64,000 nt of DNA from Symbiodinium natans (lineage: Eukaryota > Sar > Dinophyceae > Suessiales > Symbiodiniaceae). The notes under the pieces were generated by a model. The model saw nothing but the letters and a program-made list of their open reading frames with translations. It was not told the origin of the DNA and made no database searches. Location: contig CAJNDS010000531.1 of assembly GCA_905221605.1 (NCBI GenBank), forward strand, positions 54,241-118,240, given 5' to 3'. The translations under genes and the position numbers were made by a program. This document shows, piece after piece, positions 23,894 to 33,732 of this stretch (within the stretch, counting starts at the first letter, position 1; every line of letters begins with the position of its first letter).

Positions 23894-24551
23894 GACTGCG
23901 ATCCCTGAAACAGCAACCACGGTCCTTCTGGGCGAATGTACGCATGGCACCGAAGAGTTTTACCAGATTCGGGCTGAGAGCCGTGGCAAATGCACGGAGT
24001 TCGTAGGACATTTTTGGGCCAGGTCGGGGCCAGGTTTTGTGCAACGTAAGAGCACCAGGTCACCAAGATGCTTTGGTTTTGAACTGACCGATGCGACCGA
24101 CGCCCGTAGGGTTGTTATGTTCACCAAGGATTACAAGGTATTTGATGCAGACCAGGGGCTTCAATATCATCCTCTGCGAAAGTGATTGGACATTCATGTG
24201 GCACGTGAACCAATACGTGCATCGCAAGAAGAGCAACATGTTTCCAGACACCGCACGCTTCCCAGACGCTTGGTCGGACATGTCCTGGAACAGGCTGGCA
24301 GTTCAAATCATGACAGCACCTGCAAGTGAGTTTCTGTTTTGCCGGCCGATGTCTGACAATAGTGGACTAGGACTGGATGTGGAAGAATCGGCCGTTTTAT
24401 GAGCTGGTCGAGTGGATGCGAAAGCGCGCGTCTTCGGATGGTCCCTATGTCTTTGGCATGGACTGCTACTGCAAAGAAGAGGCCAAAGAGGAGGCCTTGA
24501 ATTTCTTCGATTTTTATGACCGGGAGAACCTTGGCAAGGCACGTGCTCGTA
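23894..24551 (+). CDS. erythromycin-esterase-like protein, N-terminal half (three exons)
   Basis: Three exons read as the N-terminal half of the erythromycin esterase family (PF05139). Exon 23894-23977 carries VLLGECTHGTEEFYQIRAE, with the conserved His and Glu pair. Exon 24129-24264 carries ITRYLMQTRGFNIILCESDW and WHVNQYV. Exon 24371 to about 24551 carries DWMWKNRPFYELVEWMRK, VFGMDCYCKEEA and GKARAR. The joins keep frame: a GA-AG intron at 23978-24128, and a GA-AG intron (or GC with a shifted end) at 24265-24370 that restores the family's RFP-x-WMW spacing. I see neither the remaining exons nor the start before the next gene. Bacterial members include macrolide hydrolases; the role of eukaryotic homologues is not known to me. 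The piece may be a truncated gene, or may belong with the C-terminal half at 31.5 kb. Confidence 0.85.
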
Positions 24552-24900
24552 GCAAAGTTGAATCGACATTTTCGCTGTTCCCCCAAGACAATACGCAAGC
24601 CAGTCGTGCAGGAGTTTCGACGCACTTTGTACCCGATGGAGCAGCCAGACAGGTCCCTGCCTTGTGGGATGCAGGGAGCAGGTCAGGTAGTGCTCAGACC
24701 ACTTCAGCTGCAATAATCTGCCATGGTGATTCATGCTGAGTGGCACTGCCACACGCTAGGCGGGGACATTTGAGGAAGACCTGCAAAATCCTGCAAACGA
24801 GGCAATCGAGCTAGGTACCACACACTCAGCTCTAATCAATGTCCAGGTTTCCAGTAAGTTGGCAAGTTGGACACTTGTAGGCCATGTCGGACTCCGTGCC

Positions 24901-27900
24901 ATGAGTTTGGGGCTTGCGCCTCGGCCGTGGGCGACGGCCTGCCCCCCAACAAGGCCCGGACAGTCACTGCGTGGATTCGGTGGGAACCTTCCCCCAGCTC
25001 GGCGCGTCAGCCGCCGGGTGCAGCCAGAGGACTCAGACCAAGATGCGAAAGTGACGGAGGTTGCGGATCTGGCAGAGCCAGTCGTGAAGCCTGAAGAGCC
25101 ATGGACACTGCAGCAGCTCATTTCGATCGTGAGTGGTTTCATTGGGTCTATTTTATCGCTCAATGCGTATTCGCAGTTGCGAGAGGCCACCAAACAGCGC
25201 GAGGCCATCGCCCGCGTGAGCGCAACACAGCGAGCTCAGTCAAACAATCTAGGCAGCTACAACAGGAATGCCCGAATCGTCCAGCAGCTGGGTGGGTCGT
25301 TGCTGGATGCCGAGGCAGAGTCTCCATTGTTTTCGCTTGGGCCCGTGCCAGCCTGCACAACGGCTTCCAACCTCAAGAGCCCTGATCGCCACTTCACGAT
25401 CATCACCACTGCAGCGCTTCCTTGGCGCACCGGCACTGCGGTGAACCCGCTGTTGCGGGCACTGTACCTCGCCAAGCGAGGACGGCCCGTAGTCCTTTTC
25501 CTCCCCTTTCTGGAGGGGGATCAGAGCTACGTGTTTGCCAAAGACGTCCGCTTCCAGACGCCTGAGGAGCAGGAGGTGGTGGTCCGGCAATGGTGTCAGG
25601 AGCAGGCCAAGGTGGATCTCAAGAAGCTGGATCTGACATTCCGGTGGTACCCTGCCAAGTACGTGGTGTCCATGGGAAGCATTTTTCCCACGGGCGACTG
25701 CACGAAGAGCATGGTAGACACCGACCCGAAGGATGTGTTAATTCTGGAGGAGCCGGAGCACCTGTGTTGGTTTCACTACGGTCAGCGCTGGCCGAACTTG
25801 TTCAAACACGTCATTGGAATTGTCCACACCAATTATTCTGACTACATGAACATCATCAACTCTTCTAGCAGTTGGATGGCTGGGCGCATGCCCGTGGAGT
25901 TGAAGGAGGCCTCTGTGTTTGCGGCCTCAACGGTCGTTTGCAGTGCCTATTGCGACGTGAACATCAAGCTGTCCGACACCATCATGCCCTTGCCCAACGA
26001 AGTCACGTGCAACGTGCACGGTGTCAGGTCAGACTTTTTGCACATCGGAGACAGGACCGAAGTGTTGCCCCACTGTTGCCCCAGAAGCCTTGTTCCCACA
26101 GCCATCCAACACCATCACTAACTTGAGAGGAGACACAGGCAGAGAGAAGGGGCAGCTCGCGTTTACTACCTGGGAAAGGCCCATTGGTTTCCTGTTGTCA
26201 TGACCATGCATAAGGTAGAACCACTCTTTAAGAGTTTGGTGGCCAGGCACTGTACCCAAAAGGATGGCGAGAGCTTATCGACCTCCTTGTGGCAGCTGGA
26301 CCTGACCTTGCCGGCATCAAAGTGGACGCTGGGAAGTTCTTGAAGCATTTTGCACTTTGTGTTCAGGGAACCAACATAAGGAATCATTCTTTAAACAGCT
26401 TCCCAACAGCAAAGCAGGATGGCTATGGCTCAGGCTGGGCGCAGGGTTAGCGGCTGGGTTCCTTTGTACTCCTTTGTTGTGGGATTCGTTGAAGGTCCGG
26501 GAATTCGAGGGGAGATGTGGGGAGAAACGTTCGGCACAGAAGAAAACGAGGAGAGGTGCACAGCTGCCGTATGCGGTTCAGTGTGATCGATGCAGTTGTA
26601 AGCATCGCCACCATGTCAGGGCTTCTAGAGGTTCTTGAAGGGCAAATGAGGACCAAGCGACACTTGCCGTTCTTGCAACGGCTAGCTCCCGAAGCCTGCA
26701 GGCATCTGAAATCACAAGCGTCTGTCGGCACCAAAGCCTAATCCCTAAACATCCCTAAGCCCTAAAAAAACAAACGCCACCCCATACCACCCGTACCTCG
26801 CTCTTGGACCCGAGCCAGGCCCCGACTTCGAGAGCATCGTTGAAGAAGCTTCATCCTTGTCTGAAAATGGAGCAGTGCTGAACATGCACCCCGGCACGGA
26901 CCACGCCGACAAGATGATTCATGGGTATCTGGGCTGTTCATTGCAGCTGGCACTTTGTCCGAGCAATTAGCGAGAGGCTAAGCCGGCTAAGCCGCCGAAG
27001 CCGAATCGCTCAGCCAAGGTATGGTGTCCTCGTCAACCCCTCTACAACCGACGTGTTGTGCACGGTGAGCGTGGAAGCCTTGGCCATGGGTAAGCACCTC
27101 GTGCTGGCTCGCCACGTCTCCAACAGCTTCTTCGAGCAGTTCCAGGTTCGTCGGGCTTAGAATCTTTTTGGGACTAAAGCCTCAACTCCAAACCCACCCA
27201 GACCCTCGATCCTGAGCGTCTGGGTGCCAGGACCGATGCCATTTCTTCGAGATTGGTGACGCCGACAGCTTTGTGAAAGCCTTCAAAGCTGCTTTAGCTG
27301 CAGGCGCTTTGGACGAACAAAACCCTTACTCGCATATCGCAGCCATACTCCAACATGACAGTAGGTCGCGTGCGATGCATCTCAACGCCAAGTCGAGCAG
27401 CAAAGCCTTCACCCAAGGCAGCAAAGGTAGGATGGCAGACGTGGCAAAAAAAACCTTACATTCCAGCTTCCGATGCGAAGATGAGCAGGGTGCCCACCGG
27501 AGACCGGTGGAGCCGAAGCTATTGAAGTTGGCAACAAGCGGACGTGGTCAATGCCGGCTTCTCTCCCCTTGGCTCTCTTCATGCAGTGAAAGATGGGGGG
27601 TTTGTTGGTGTGCCTTAAGCGTGGGCTGTGGGGTATGAAGAGCCGGGGGTGACCCCAAGCTTTGGCTCTTCTGGGGATGCTGCCTCCAATAGGCTTGCAA
27701 TGAACAGCTCCAACAGCTCCCGTTAGCTCCAGACTTCAGTTCTTGGCATTTTTTTTTTACGACGAGACAGCCTGGTGCTGCCAGGGCATTGCTTTCAGGT
27801 TCGACTGCTTGGGATCTTCAGCGGTGTATTTCGCCAAGCCAGCCCTCCCCCCTGAGAGGTGACCCAACGCCCCTGCCGCCTGAGCAGCGCCGCATCCTCA

Positions 27901-27977
27901 CTTGGGATGCGGCGGTGGATCGCCTTTTCGAGTCTGCGGAGGCCGCTCTTATGGAGAGTTCCGGGCTTTCATGCTAG
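24901..27977 (+). CDS. DGD1: digalactosyldiacylglycerol synthase (GT4 glycosyltransferase)
   Basis: DGD1-type enzyme, which adds galactose from UDP-Gal to MGDG to make DGDG of plastid membranes. The model has eight exons: 24901-26061, 26143-26178, 26247-26327, 26418-26433, 26819-26924, 27019-27145, 27231-27303 and 27859-27977. They sum to 1719 bases, 572 codons plus TAG, with every phase consistent. Motifs in order: FTIITTAALPWRTGTAVNPL, ILEEPEHLCWFHYGQRW, HVIGIVHTNYSDYMN, CNVHGV, YYLGK-ALYPKGWRELIDLL, DGYGSG-PDFES, GTDHADKMIHG, VLVNPSTTDVLCT with EALAMGK, and a DPTPLPPEQRRILTWDAA end. The N-terminus (about 130 residues) is Arg-rich, with a hydrophobic segment near residues 75-95 and a charged helix. 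I chose ATG 24901; the frame is open upstream to about 24757 without another ATG. Most introns start GC or GT. Plant DGD1 is longer (about 800 residues) and DGD2 shorter (about 470). The first intron could also be 26055-26138 (GA-AG). Confidence 0.95.
26418..26433 (+). other. 16-base microexon of the DGDG synthase gene
   Basis: GATGGCTATGGCTCAG lies between AG (26416-26417) and GC (26434-26435). It supplies D-G-Y-G-S plus one base, which gives the glycine-rich DGYGSG-PDFE turn expected between KVD and the FESI helix in this enzyme family. Without it the two neighbouring exons join out of phase and the turn is missing. Confidence 0.85.
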
Positions 27978-28379
27978 GGTTGCGCTCCCGCTAGGTAGGG
28001 TAATTAGGGTTATGAGTTCTGCAGCAGCTGAACTTTGACCAGCACGAAGCCTGCATCAAACCAGCATGGGGCATATTTTGGTTCAGCTTCTTGCCGGCTT
28101 GCCTGTAGGACGCAACACTCATTCGACCCACTCTAACTACGTAAGCTGGCCTTCGTCAAACTGCGAGTTCGATCATGATGTCAACTTCTTTGTGGCATCT
28201 GCCGAACGGTTCAGCCGCTGTTGTGGTGTAGAGTGGCAATGACATGCCGTTACTTGTAAGCTAGTGAGTAAGGGCATGTGTTTTTCTTTCCCTGTGTTCA
28301 GGTTTGTCATTGATCGTTACTTGCAGTGACCTCGAATTTTCCACACCCTCCATAGTCACAGTCGCTTCCAGTCTTGCAG

Positions 28380-29660
28380 GTGCGGGTTCTATCGGGGCGC
28401 TATCAACGCCCATCCGAAGCGGCGGCATCAAGACTCGCGTACCAGCTGCATTTTGATGTCTTCAAAGATGGCTCTGTCCTGGCCGACATCATCCGGAAGA
28501 CTTCGCTTCTGTGCTGTGGTTTAGGATTCTGTGTTCTGTGTTTTTTTGGCTCCCGGTCAAAGCCAAACTTGACGTAACCCAACCGGTCATGTAACCTCAC
28601 GTTGTGCATCCCAAGAGCTTGCCAAGCCCCAATGCGCCTTACGCACCTACGCTGCCTCTCGCCTCCCGGCATGCCCCTGACAGGTTCGGCTCTGAGTATG
28701 AGGAGACGCCCTGGGACGAGCCTCTTGCCAGAGATCTGGAGTCCCAAGCCCTAGAAGCCCCAAGCCTACCCAAGTTTCTGGAAGGGGCTGAAATGTTGTG
28801 GACTGGTGGCTCGACAAGGCATCATGACTTCTGTTGAAAAGCAGAGGACAGAGAGGATGCAACGGCTCTAACGTTTTGTGGGCTTGCGCCCTTATCACTT
28901 TGAGCTTAGGTACTTCAAGGAGTGGCGAAAGACGCAGCTGAACGTACTCAAGCAGGAGGCCAAGAGATTTCAGGTGCAGTTGAAGGGGCAGACCTCCCAC
29001 CTCCTCGAGTATGAGACGTATTTGAAGGACCGGAAGAGGGTTTAGGATGGTTTAGGGTGTCGACTGGGTGTCGATGTGTCGGGGTGAGTCTATACAAGCA
29101 TGCTAAAGAGAAGGGGTAAGGAGGCTAGGAGGCTAGGGTGCTGGTGCTGCTGGTGTTTGCTGCTGAGGGTTAATCTAAAGGTCTTCGTTCATCTGTCTCC
29201 CGCAGTGAAATGAGCATGCCCTGGACGCTGTGATGCCCATGACGCCCGTCTAGGACTGGTGGACTCATGTGTCTCCCATTTGCCTCCCAAGATTTGGCTC
29301 ACTTGTTCCCCTTTCGTCTCTGGATGCTTTGACGTCCGTCTGGGACTGGTGGACTCTTCCTTTTGTCTGTCATTTGTCTCCCCGCTTGTCTCTCATAGGT
29401 CTCTCACAGACTGAGTGCTGTGACGCCCGTTTGGGACTGGTGGACTCATTTTTCCCCCTCCCTGGATGTGACACTGGCGCTTGTGTCCGTCTCCCGTTGT
29501 GAAATGAGCAGACCCCGGATGCTGTGACGCCCTAGGCCTTAAGGCAGAGGCCCAAGGGGATTTTTAACATCATTGATGCCAAGCCCTCAATCAATTCTGT
29601 AGCAACGCAGGACAGGCTGGAAGAAATCTCTGAGATGATCGTTCCAAAGCGGTAGTGAGA
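28380..29660 (+). CDS. coding-like segments of an unrecognised gene
   Basis: Four or five plus-strand segments look like exons because they follow a plausible AG and have protein-like composition. They are about 28381-28500 (SRLAYQLHFDVFKDGSVLAD), about 28683-28740 (SEYEETPWDEPLARDLES), about 28829-28873 (SVEKQRTERMQRL), about 28909-29040 (YFKEWRKTQLNVLKQEAKRF, strongly charged and probably helical) and about 29551-29658 (GIFNIIDAKPSINSV, then LEEISEMIV and a stop). I recognise no family. They lie between two esterase-like halves on the same strand. A ~95-base tandem repeat at 29225-29535 interrupts the last two. Exon boundaries are guesses. Confidence 0.35.
29225..29535. repeat. imperfect tandem repeat, period about 95 bases
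   Basis: The phrase TGTGACGCCCGTCTGGGACTGGTGGACTC recurs in variant form near 29229, 29325, 29418 and (partly) 29518. TCTCCC-x-TGAAATGAGCA occurs at both ends (29197 and 29491). Each unit also contains CATTTGTCTCC-like words. Probably intronic or intergenic. Confidence 0.8.
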
Positions 29661-30460
29661 TCTACTGCACTATCGCCACATGCACATTCGAGTCCTTCCC
29701 TTCACCGTCGGAGAAACTGGCAGCTCCGTATCAATCAAAATCTGCTGCCGATCAAGGATCAATGTGTCGATCTCAATGCAGCTTCCGACTAGCGTTTCAC
29801 ATGTAGGCTTGGGGTGCGTTGCCCAGCAGATGAGAGTTTCGGGAACTGAGCACCCCATTCAAAGAGGAACTTGGGAAATATGGATGGCAGCCACCCAAGC
29901 TATACATTCCCTGGCTTATTAGTCGGGAACATCATGTGCTCGTGCACAGATATTTTTGCCACGTAAAAAGTTCCGGCGTTTGCTTCATGGAAGTTGCCGC
30001 GGTCCGCCATGAGTTCGCTCGCGGGCAGAGCAAGCAAATCCGGTCTTTATGTGTCATAATCCCTTTTGAACAAAAGGTCTCGTCATGAACAACGGCCCAA
30101 GGGTCTCCGTCCCTGTTGCTGCCCTGTTGCTGCCGTGTGAGGTGGCCGAGCATCCTGGCGAAGCTGCAGTGGGAGTTTCAGGCGGACTCTGGCAGCCTGC
30201 CCACGGCGCTGGGCTTCCCAGGAAAGGGGGGGGGGGTGGGTGCTAGAAACAGGAAGGCAAATGGCCGCAAGTAGCAGGAAACGGTAGTACCCAGGTCACG
30301 AACAACATGAAGCAGAGGATGGCTGTGTTCTTTTGAACCAAGGCGGCACCAGAAGACAACTGCAGATGGCACTTGTGGAAGTATCGTTCCTGTGCTGGAA
30401 AAGGGCTCGGCCCCGAAGTGCCGGTTTTGCATTGCGTACGCTGTTGGGGTCGGTGAATCC
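29661..30460. other. no recognisable gene
   Basis: Short open frames only. I looked here for the missing N-terminal exons of the esterase (HGT, ESDW, WMW motifs) and found none. Confidence 0.5.
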
Positions 30461-30464
30461 CAGG

Positions 30465-30635
30465 GAGCGGCGGAGCGGCGAGGAGCGGCGGGGAGCGGCG
30501 GGGAGCGGCGAGGAGCAGCGAGGAGCGGCGAGGAGCAGCGAGGAGCGGCGGGGAGCGGCGAGGAGCGGCGGGGAGCGGCGAGGAGCGGCGGGGAGCGGCG
30601 GGGAGCGGCGGGGAGCGGCGGGGAGTGGCGGGGAC
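30465..30635. repeat. GC-rich minisatellite (GGGGAGCGGC)n
   Basis: About 17 copies of a 10-mer alternating GGAGCGGCGG and GGAGCGGCGA or GGAGCAGCGA. It is all purine-rich on the plus strand and leaves Ala/Gly/Arg or Pro/Arg/Ser frames open by composition. Confidence 0.95.
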
Positions 30636-31137
30636 GTGACGACATCAGCATGCATCCGTTAAAAAAATCCTTTTCGCTGTGCGGTTTCAGACGTACGCTG
30701 GACGCTGTCTTCCTCAACTCCAAACACAAAACACTGAGGATGCCAAACTACCCATTAAGAGAAAGGATGTCTACACATAAATTCAACTGTCTCACCTCGA
30801 ATGCTCTCCGACGCCTTATTCTATATTCCATGCCTTTGTCAGCGCACGCAGTCATGGTGGCCGAAGCCTAGACCCGTCTCAACACTACGAATCTTCACGA
30901 TGCTACAGCTCTAGGCTTGATATCGTGTGATTTGCTCGCGGAGTTGCAGCACTTGCTTTCCGCAAGGGGCGAAGGGTGCGCTCAGGGCCACCGAACCGTC
31001 GGGGAGCGTTGAGAAGCATTGAGGAGCACGGAGACACGCTGACGGGCGCTGAAGCATGGACACGATCGAGCGACTACTGCGGCTGCGTGTTGTGCGCTTC
31101 TAGTTGACTTGTCCACTGTGTGGGTGTCTCTATACAT

Positions 31138-31312
31138 ACCTGCCCACAGCTCCCCACAGCTCCCCACAGCTCCCCACAGCTCCCCACAGCTCCCCACAGC
31201 TCCCGCAGCTCCCCGCAGCTCCCGCAGCTCCCCGCAGCTCCCCACAGCTCCCCACAGCTCCCCCCACGCCCACAGCGCCCCACAGCGCCCCACAGCGCCC
31301 CGCAGCGCCCCG
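31138..31312. repeat. minisatellite (CACAGCTCCC)n
   Basis: Tandem CACAGCTCCC units, passing through CGCAGCTCCC into CACAGCGCCC. The unit is nearly the complement of the 30.5 kb minisatellite core (GGGGAGCxGCG), so the two may be related in inverted orientation. Confidence 0.95.
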
Positions 31313-31395
31313 GAAACTCGACCCCGATTGCCCGCACTCTGCGGTTTTGGCTAGGATGGCCATGGCCGAGCGTCTAGCCTTTTTTTGCATGTGCA

Positions 31396-31462
31396 GATAT
31401 ATATATATATATCTATATATATATATATGCATACACACACACATATATATATATATATCTGT
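31396..31462. repeat. (AT)n microsatellite, interrupted
   Basis: Two TA-dinucleotide tracts separated by CACACACACA. Confidence 0.9.
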
Positions 31463-31534
31463 ACATAGCCGGTCTTTGGCAGGGAAGCCACACCACTACT
31501 ATGTCACCAAGGTACTAGCTTCGAAGAAGTTCAG

Positions 31535-33536
31535 GGGATGCTCAAAGCTCGACCAGTTCAATGTGGAGCAGAATCTGGCACCCGTGCTGAAAAGGGGGAT
31601 GGGCTTGCTGTCCCTATGCTCCATACTCCGTTCTGCCACAGGAAGGGTGAGAGCGCTTCCGGGCCCAATGTCCCTTGGGCTTTTTCTTGAGGAGTGCATG
31701 ATCGCGGCTGATGAGTACTACTCCAAGCAGCGGCTGGAGCCGCCCGGGTCGCGTGCAAGTTGGTGACTGGGGCAGCATCCCGACGCTGACCGTTGCATCG
31801 GTTAGTCCCAGGGCACGTTGCGAAAGAGACCTGTAGGAATGCCCGCGACCAGCACATGATGACGACCATCCTTCGCTTGAGGGCGCATTCCCGAGAGCTC
31901 TTCGGCCTTGACGAGAAGGCGCCCCGAACCCCCCTGAATCCCCGATGGTGCCACAAGCAGGGGGCCATTTGTCACCCCAGAGCCCTCGGAACGGAACGGA
32001 ACAGAACTGGAGCATCTTTGTCTTTTGGGATGGGTTAAACAGGGAATGGCTTGTAGCAGCTCATGGCATCGTCCGTCAGGATCTGAAGATCATTGTTTGG
32101 GCGCACAACTCCCATGTGGGCGACGCAACTGCCACTCCCATGGGGGGAATGAACTTTGAGAGAAATGAGCGTTTCGATTGCATTGTACCAGTATGGCCTG
32201 AGGGTTGCCACAAGTGAGCATCATCTTGCCGTAACTTGCCTGAAGCACAGGAAGTGGAATTTGGGCCAGCCGCATCGTCTGCAGCTAGTGGCGAGTGAAA
32301 CTCGTGTTCTACAGCCCTCCTGGCCCTTGTGGCCCTGAACTCTCTCGCACTCCCACTCCTGCTCTCTCACAACACATTGTCACATCGCAGACACCCAAGC
32401 CCCCCAAGCCTCAAGATCAACCAAGAATGTGCCGGAATACGCTGGAGTCGGTGTTCATCGTGGGCTTCTATTCCTTCTATGGGGAGGTGCGGGCTGCGAA
32501 GAGATGGGGGGGCGAAGGCCAAGTCATGTCGCTCACTCCTGCGGTGCCTGGGCACGGGGCTGGGCCCAGAAGCTCACAATGTGTGTTTATTGGGAGTTGT
32601 TGGGGTGTTTTTTGGGGTTCTTCTTTTGGGGGGGTTTGCGCACCGTGGGCAAGCGTTAGGTGCCCTACTCCTTCGAGCATCGGCTGCACGAGTGGTTTCC
32701 GGAGAAGCGGGCACAGTTTCCGCTCCACAGGGTGCGGGAGGCTTCGAAGAAGTTCGAGCCCTTAAGCAGAAGTGTGATGTGCATTGTGGTGCTTCCTTGC
32801 AATGTAGGCATTGTCGCAGCAGGATGGTGCTTTTCTGAAGTCTTCAATCGCATACTCAGGTACATCCCGTCGAAGTTTCCCTTGAACGTCGAATACAGGG
32901 CTCTTCATCCAATGGTCAGGGTGAGCAAGGATGTTATGATCCAAAACCAATCTAGTGAGGAAGAGGCTGGTAATGACGGGGCCGATGACTCACTGAAGCA
33001 CAAGCACCCGACGCTGGACCCTGCAAAGCCCTTTGTTGCCGTGCAGAGGGCCCACGTAGGTAAACATGGCGAAGTCGTGCGTCTTCAGATTCGTGGCTAT
33101 GACCGCGGCCAATACGATGGATGGTGGGTGACGGAATATACACGGCACGGATCGAGGACCATCCACTGTCTCCCCTCCAGCCATTTAAATGCACTTTCGG
33201 GGCCCCTTGCGACGCCGGAGAAGGCAAGAACGGTGGCCAACTTTCCAATTCTCCAGCGCTGGGTCGGTGTGCAATACCACCCAGAGACAGAGATCGAGTC
33301 CCACTATGGCGAAATGGCCATTGCAAAATGCTATGACTTAGCAGCTCGCACAGACTGTGTCTATGTACTAGTCGGGGTTATATACCCTGTTGCGTATGTT
33401 AGTCTTCCTTCATCTGTTCCATCTTAATACTCAGAAGTTGCCCAAGGCAGTTTTCGTGGACAAGACTCGGGCACTGGATATCGACATGACTGCATCAGCT
33501 CCCCTTCCCGTTTCCGCTGCCTTGAGCGAGGCCGGG
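31535..33536 (+). CDS. erythromycin-esterase-like domain, C-terminal half
   Basis: Exons: about 31535-31585 (KLDQFNVEQNLAPV; ends uncertain), 31695-31762 (ADEYYSKQRLEPPGSRAS), 31837-31894 (NARDQHMMTTILRL), 32080-32168 (IIVWAHNSHVGDATATPMGG), 32250-32267 (18-base microexon, EKWNLGQ), 32426-32543 (ESVFIVGFYSFYGEVRAAKR), 32660-33340 and 33447-33536 (AVFVDKTRALDID). All joins from 31695 onward keep phase. AHNSHVGD and RWVGVQYHPETEIESHYGE are hallmarks of PF05139. The 32660-33340 exon stays open for 227 codons and carries about 150 extra residues between YSFEHRLHEW and the HPETE motif. These include RGYDRGQYDGWWVTEY and LPSSHL, which look SH3-like. The N-terminal half of the domain is not found upstream within 3.5 kb. 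The last exon can be spliced in frame to the E2 exons. Confidence 0.85.
32250..32267 (+). other. 18-base microexon of the esterase-like gene
   Basis: GAAGTGGAATTTGGGCCA between AG (32248-32249) and GC (32268-32269). With GA carried over from 32168 and A from 32426 it gives E-K-W-N-L-G-Q, the conserved WNLGQ motif that follows TPMGG in this family. Confidence 0.85.
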
Positions 33537-33732
33537 GCTCGCGTATTGGGAACGGCTTGAGAGACGAGATGAGGCGCTTGCGGCATCTTCGGGTCTTCCT
33601 TGAAGGGCTTACTAGCGAGATTTGCGCCTGTGGGCCGTCGGGATGGCTGCCGGGCCCTTCTAAGGGCGAGAAGCAAGCCACGGAATCCACCACAGCTAGT
33701 CGGCACAACCGCCGATTGTTAATGGAGCCCAG

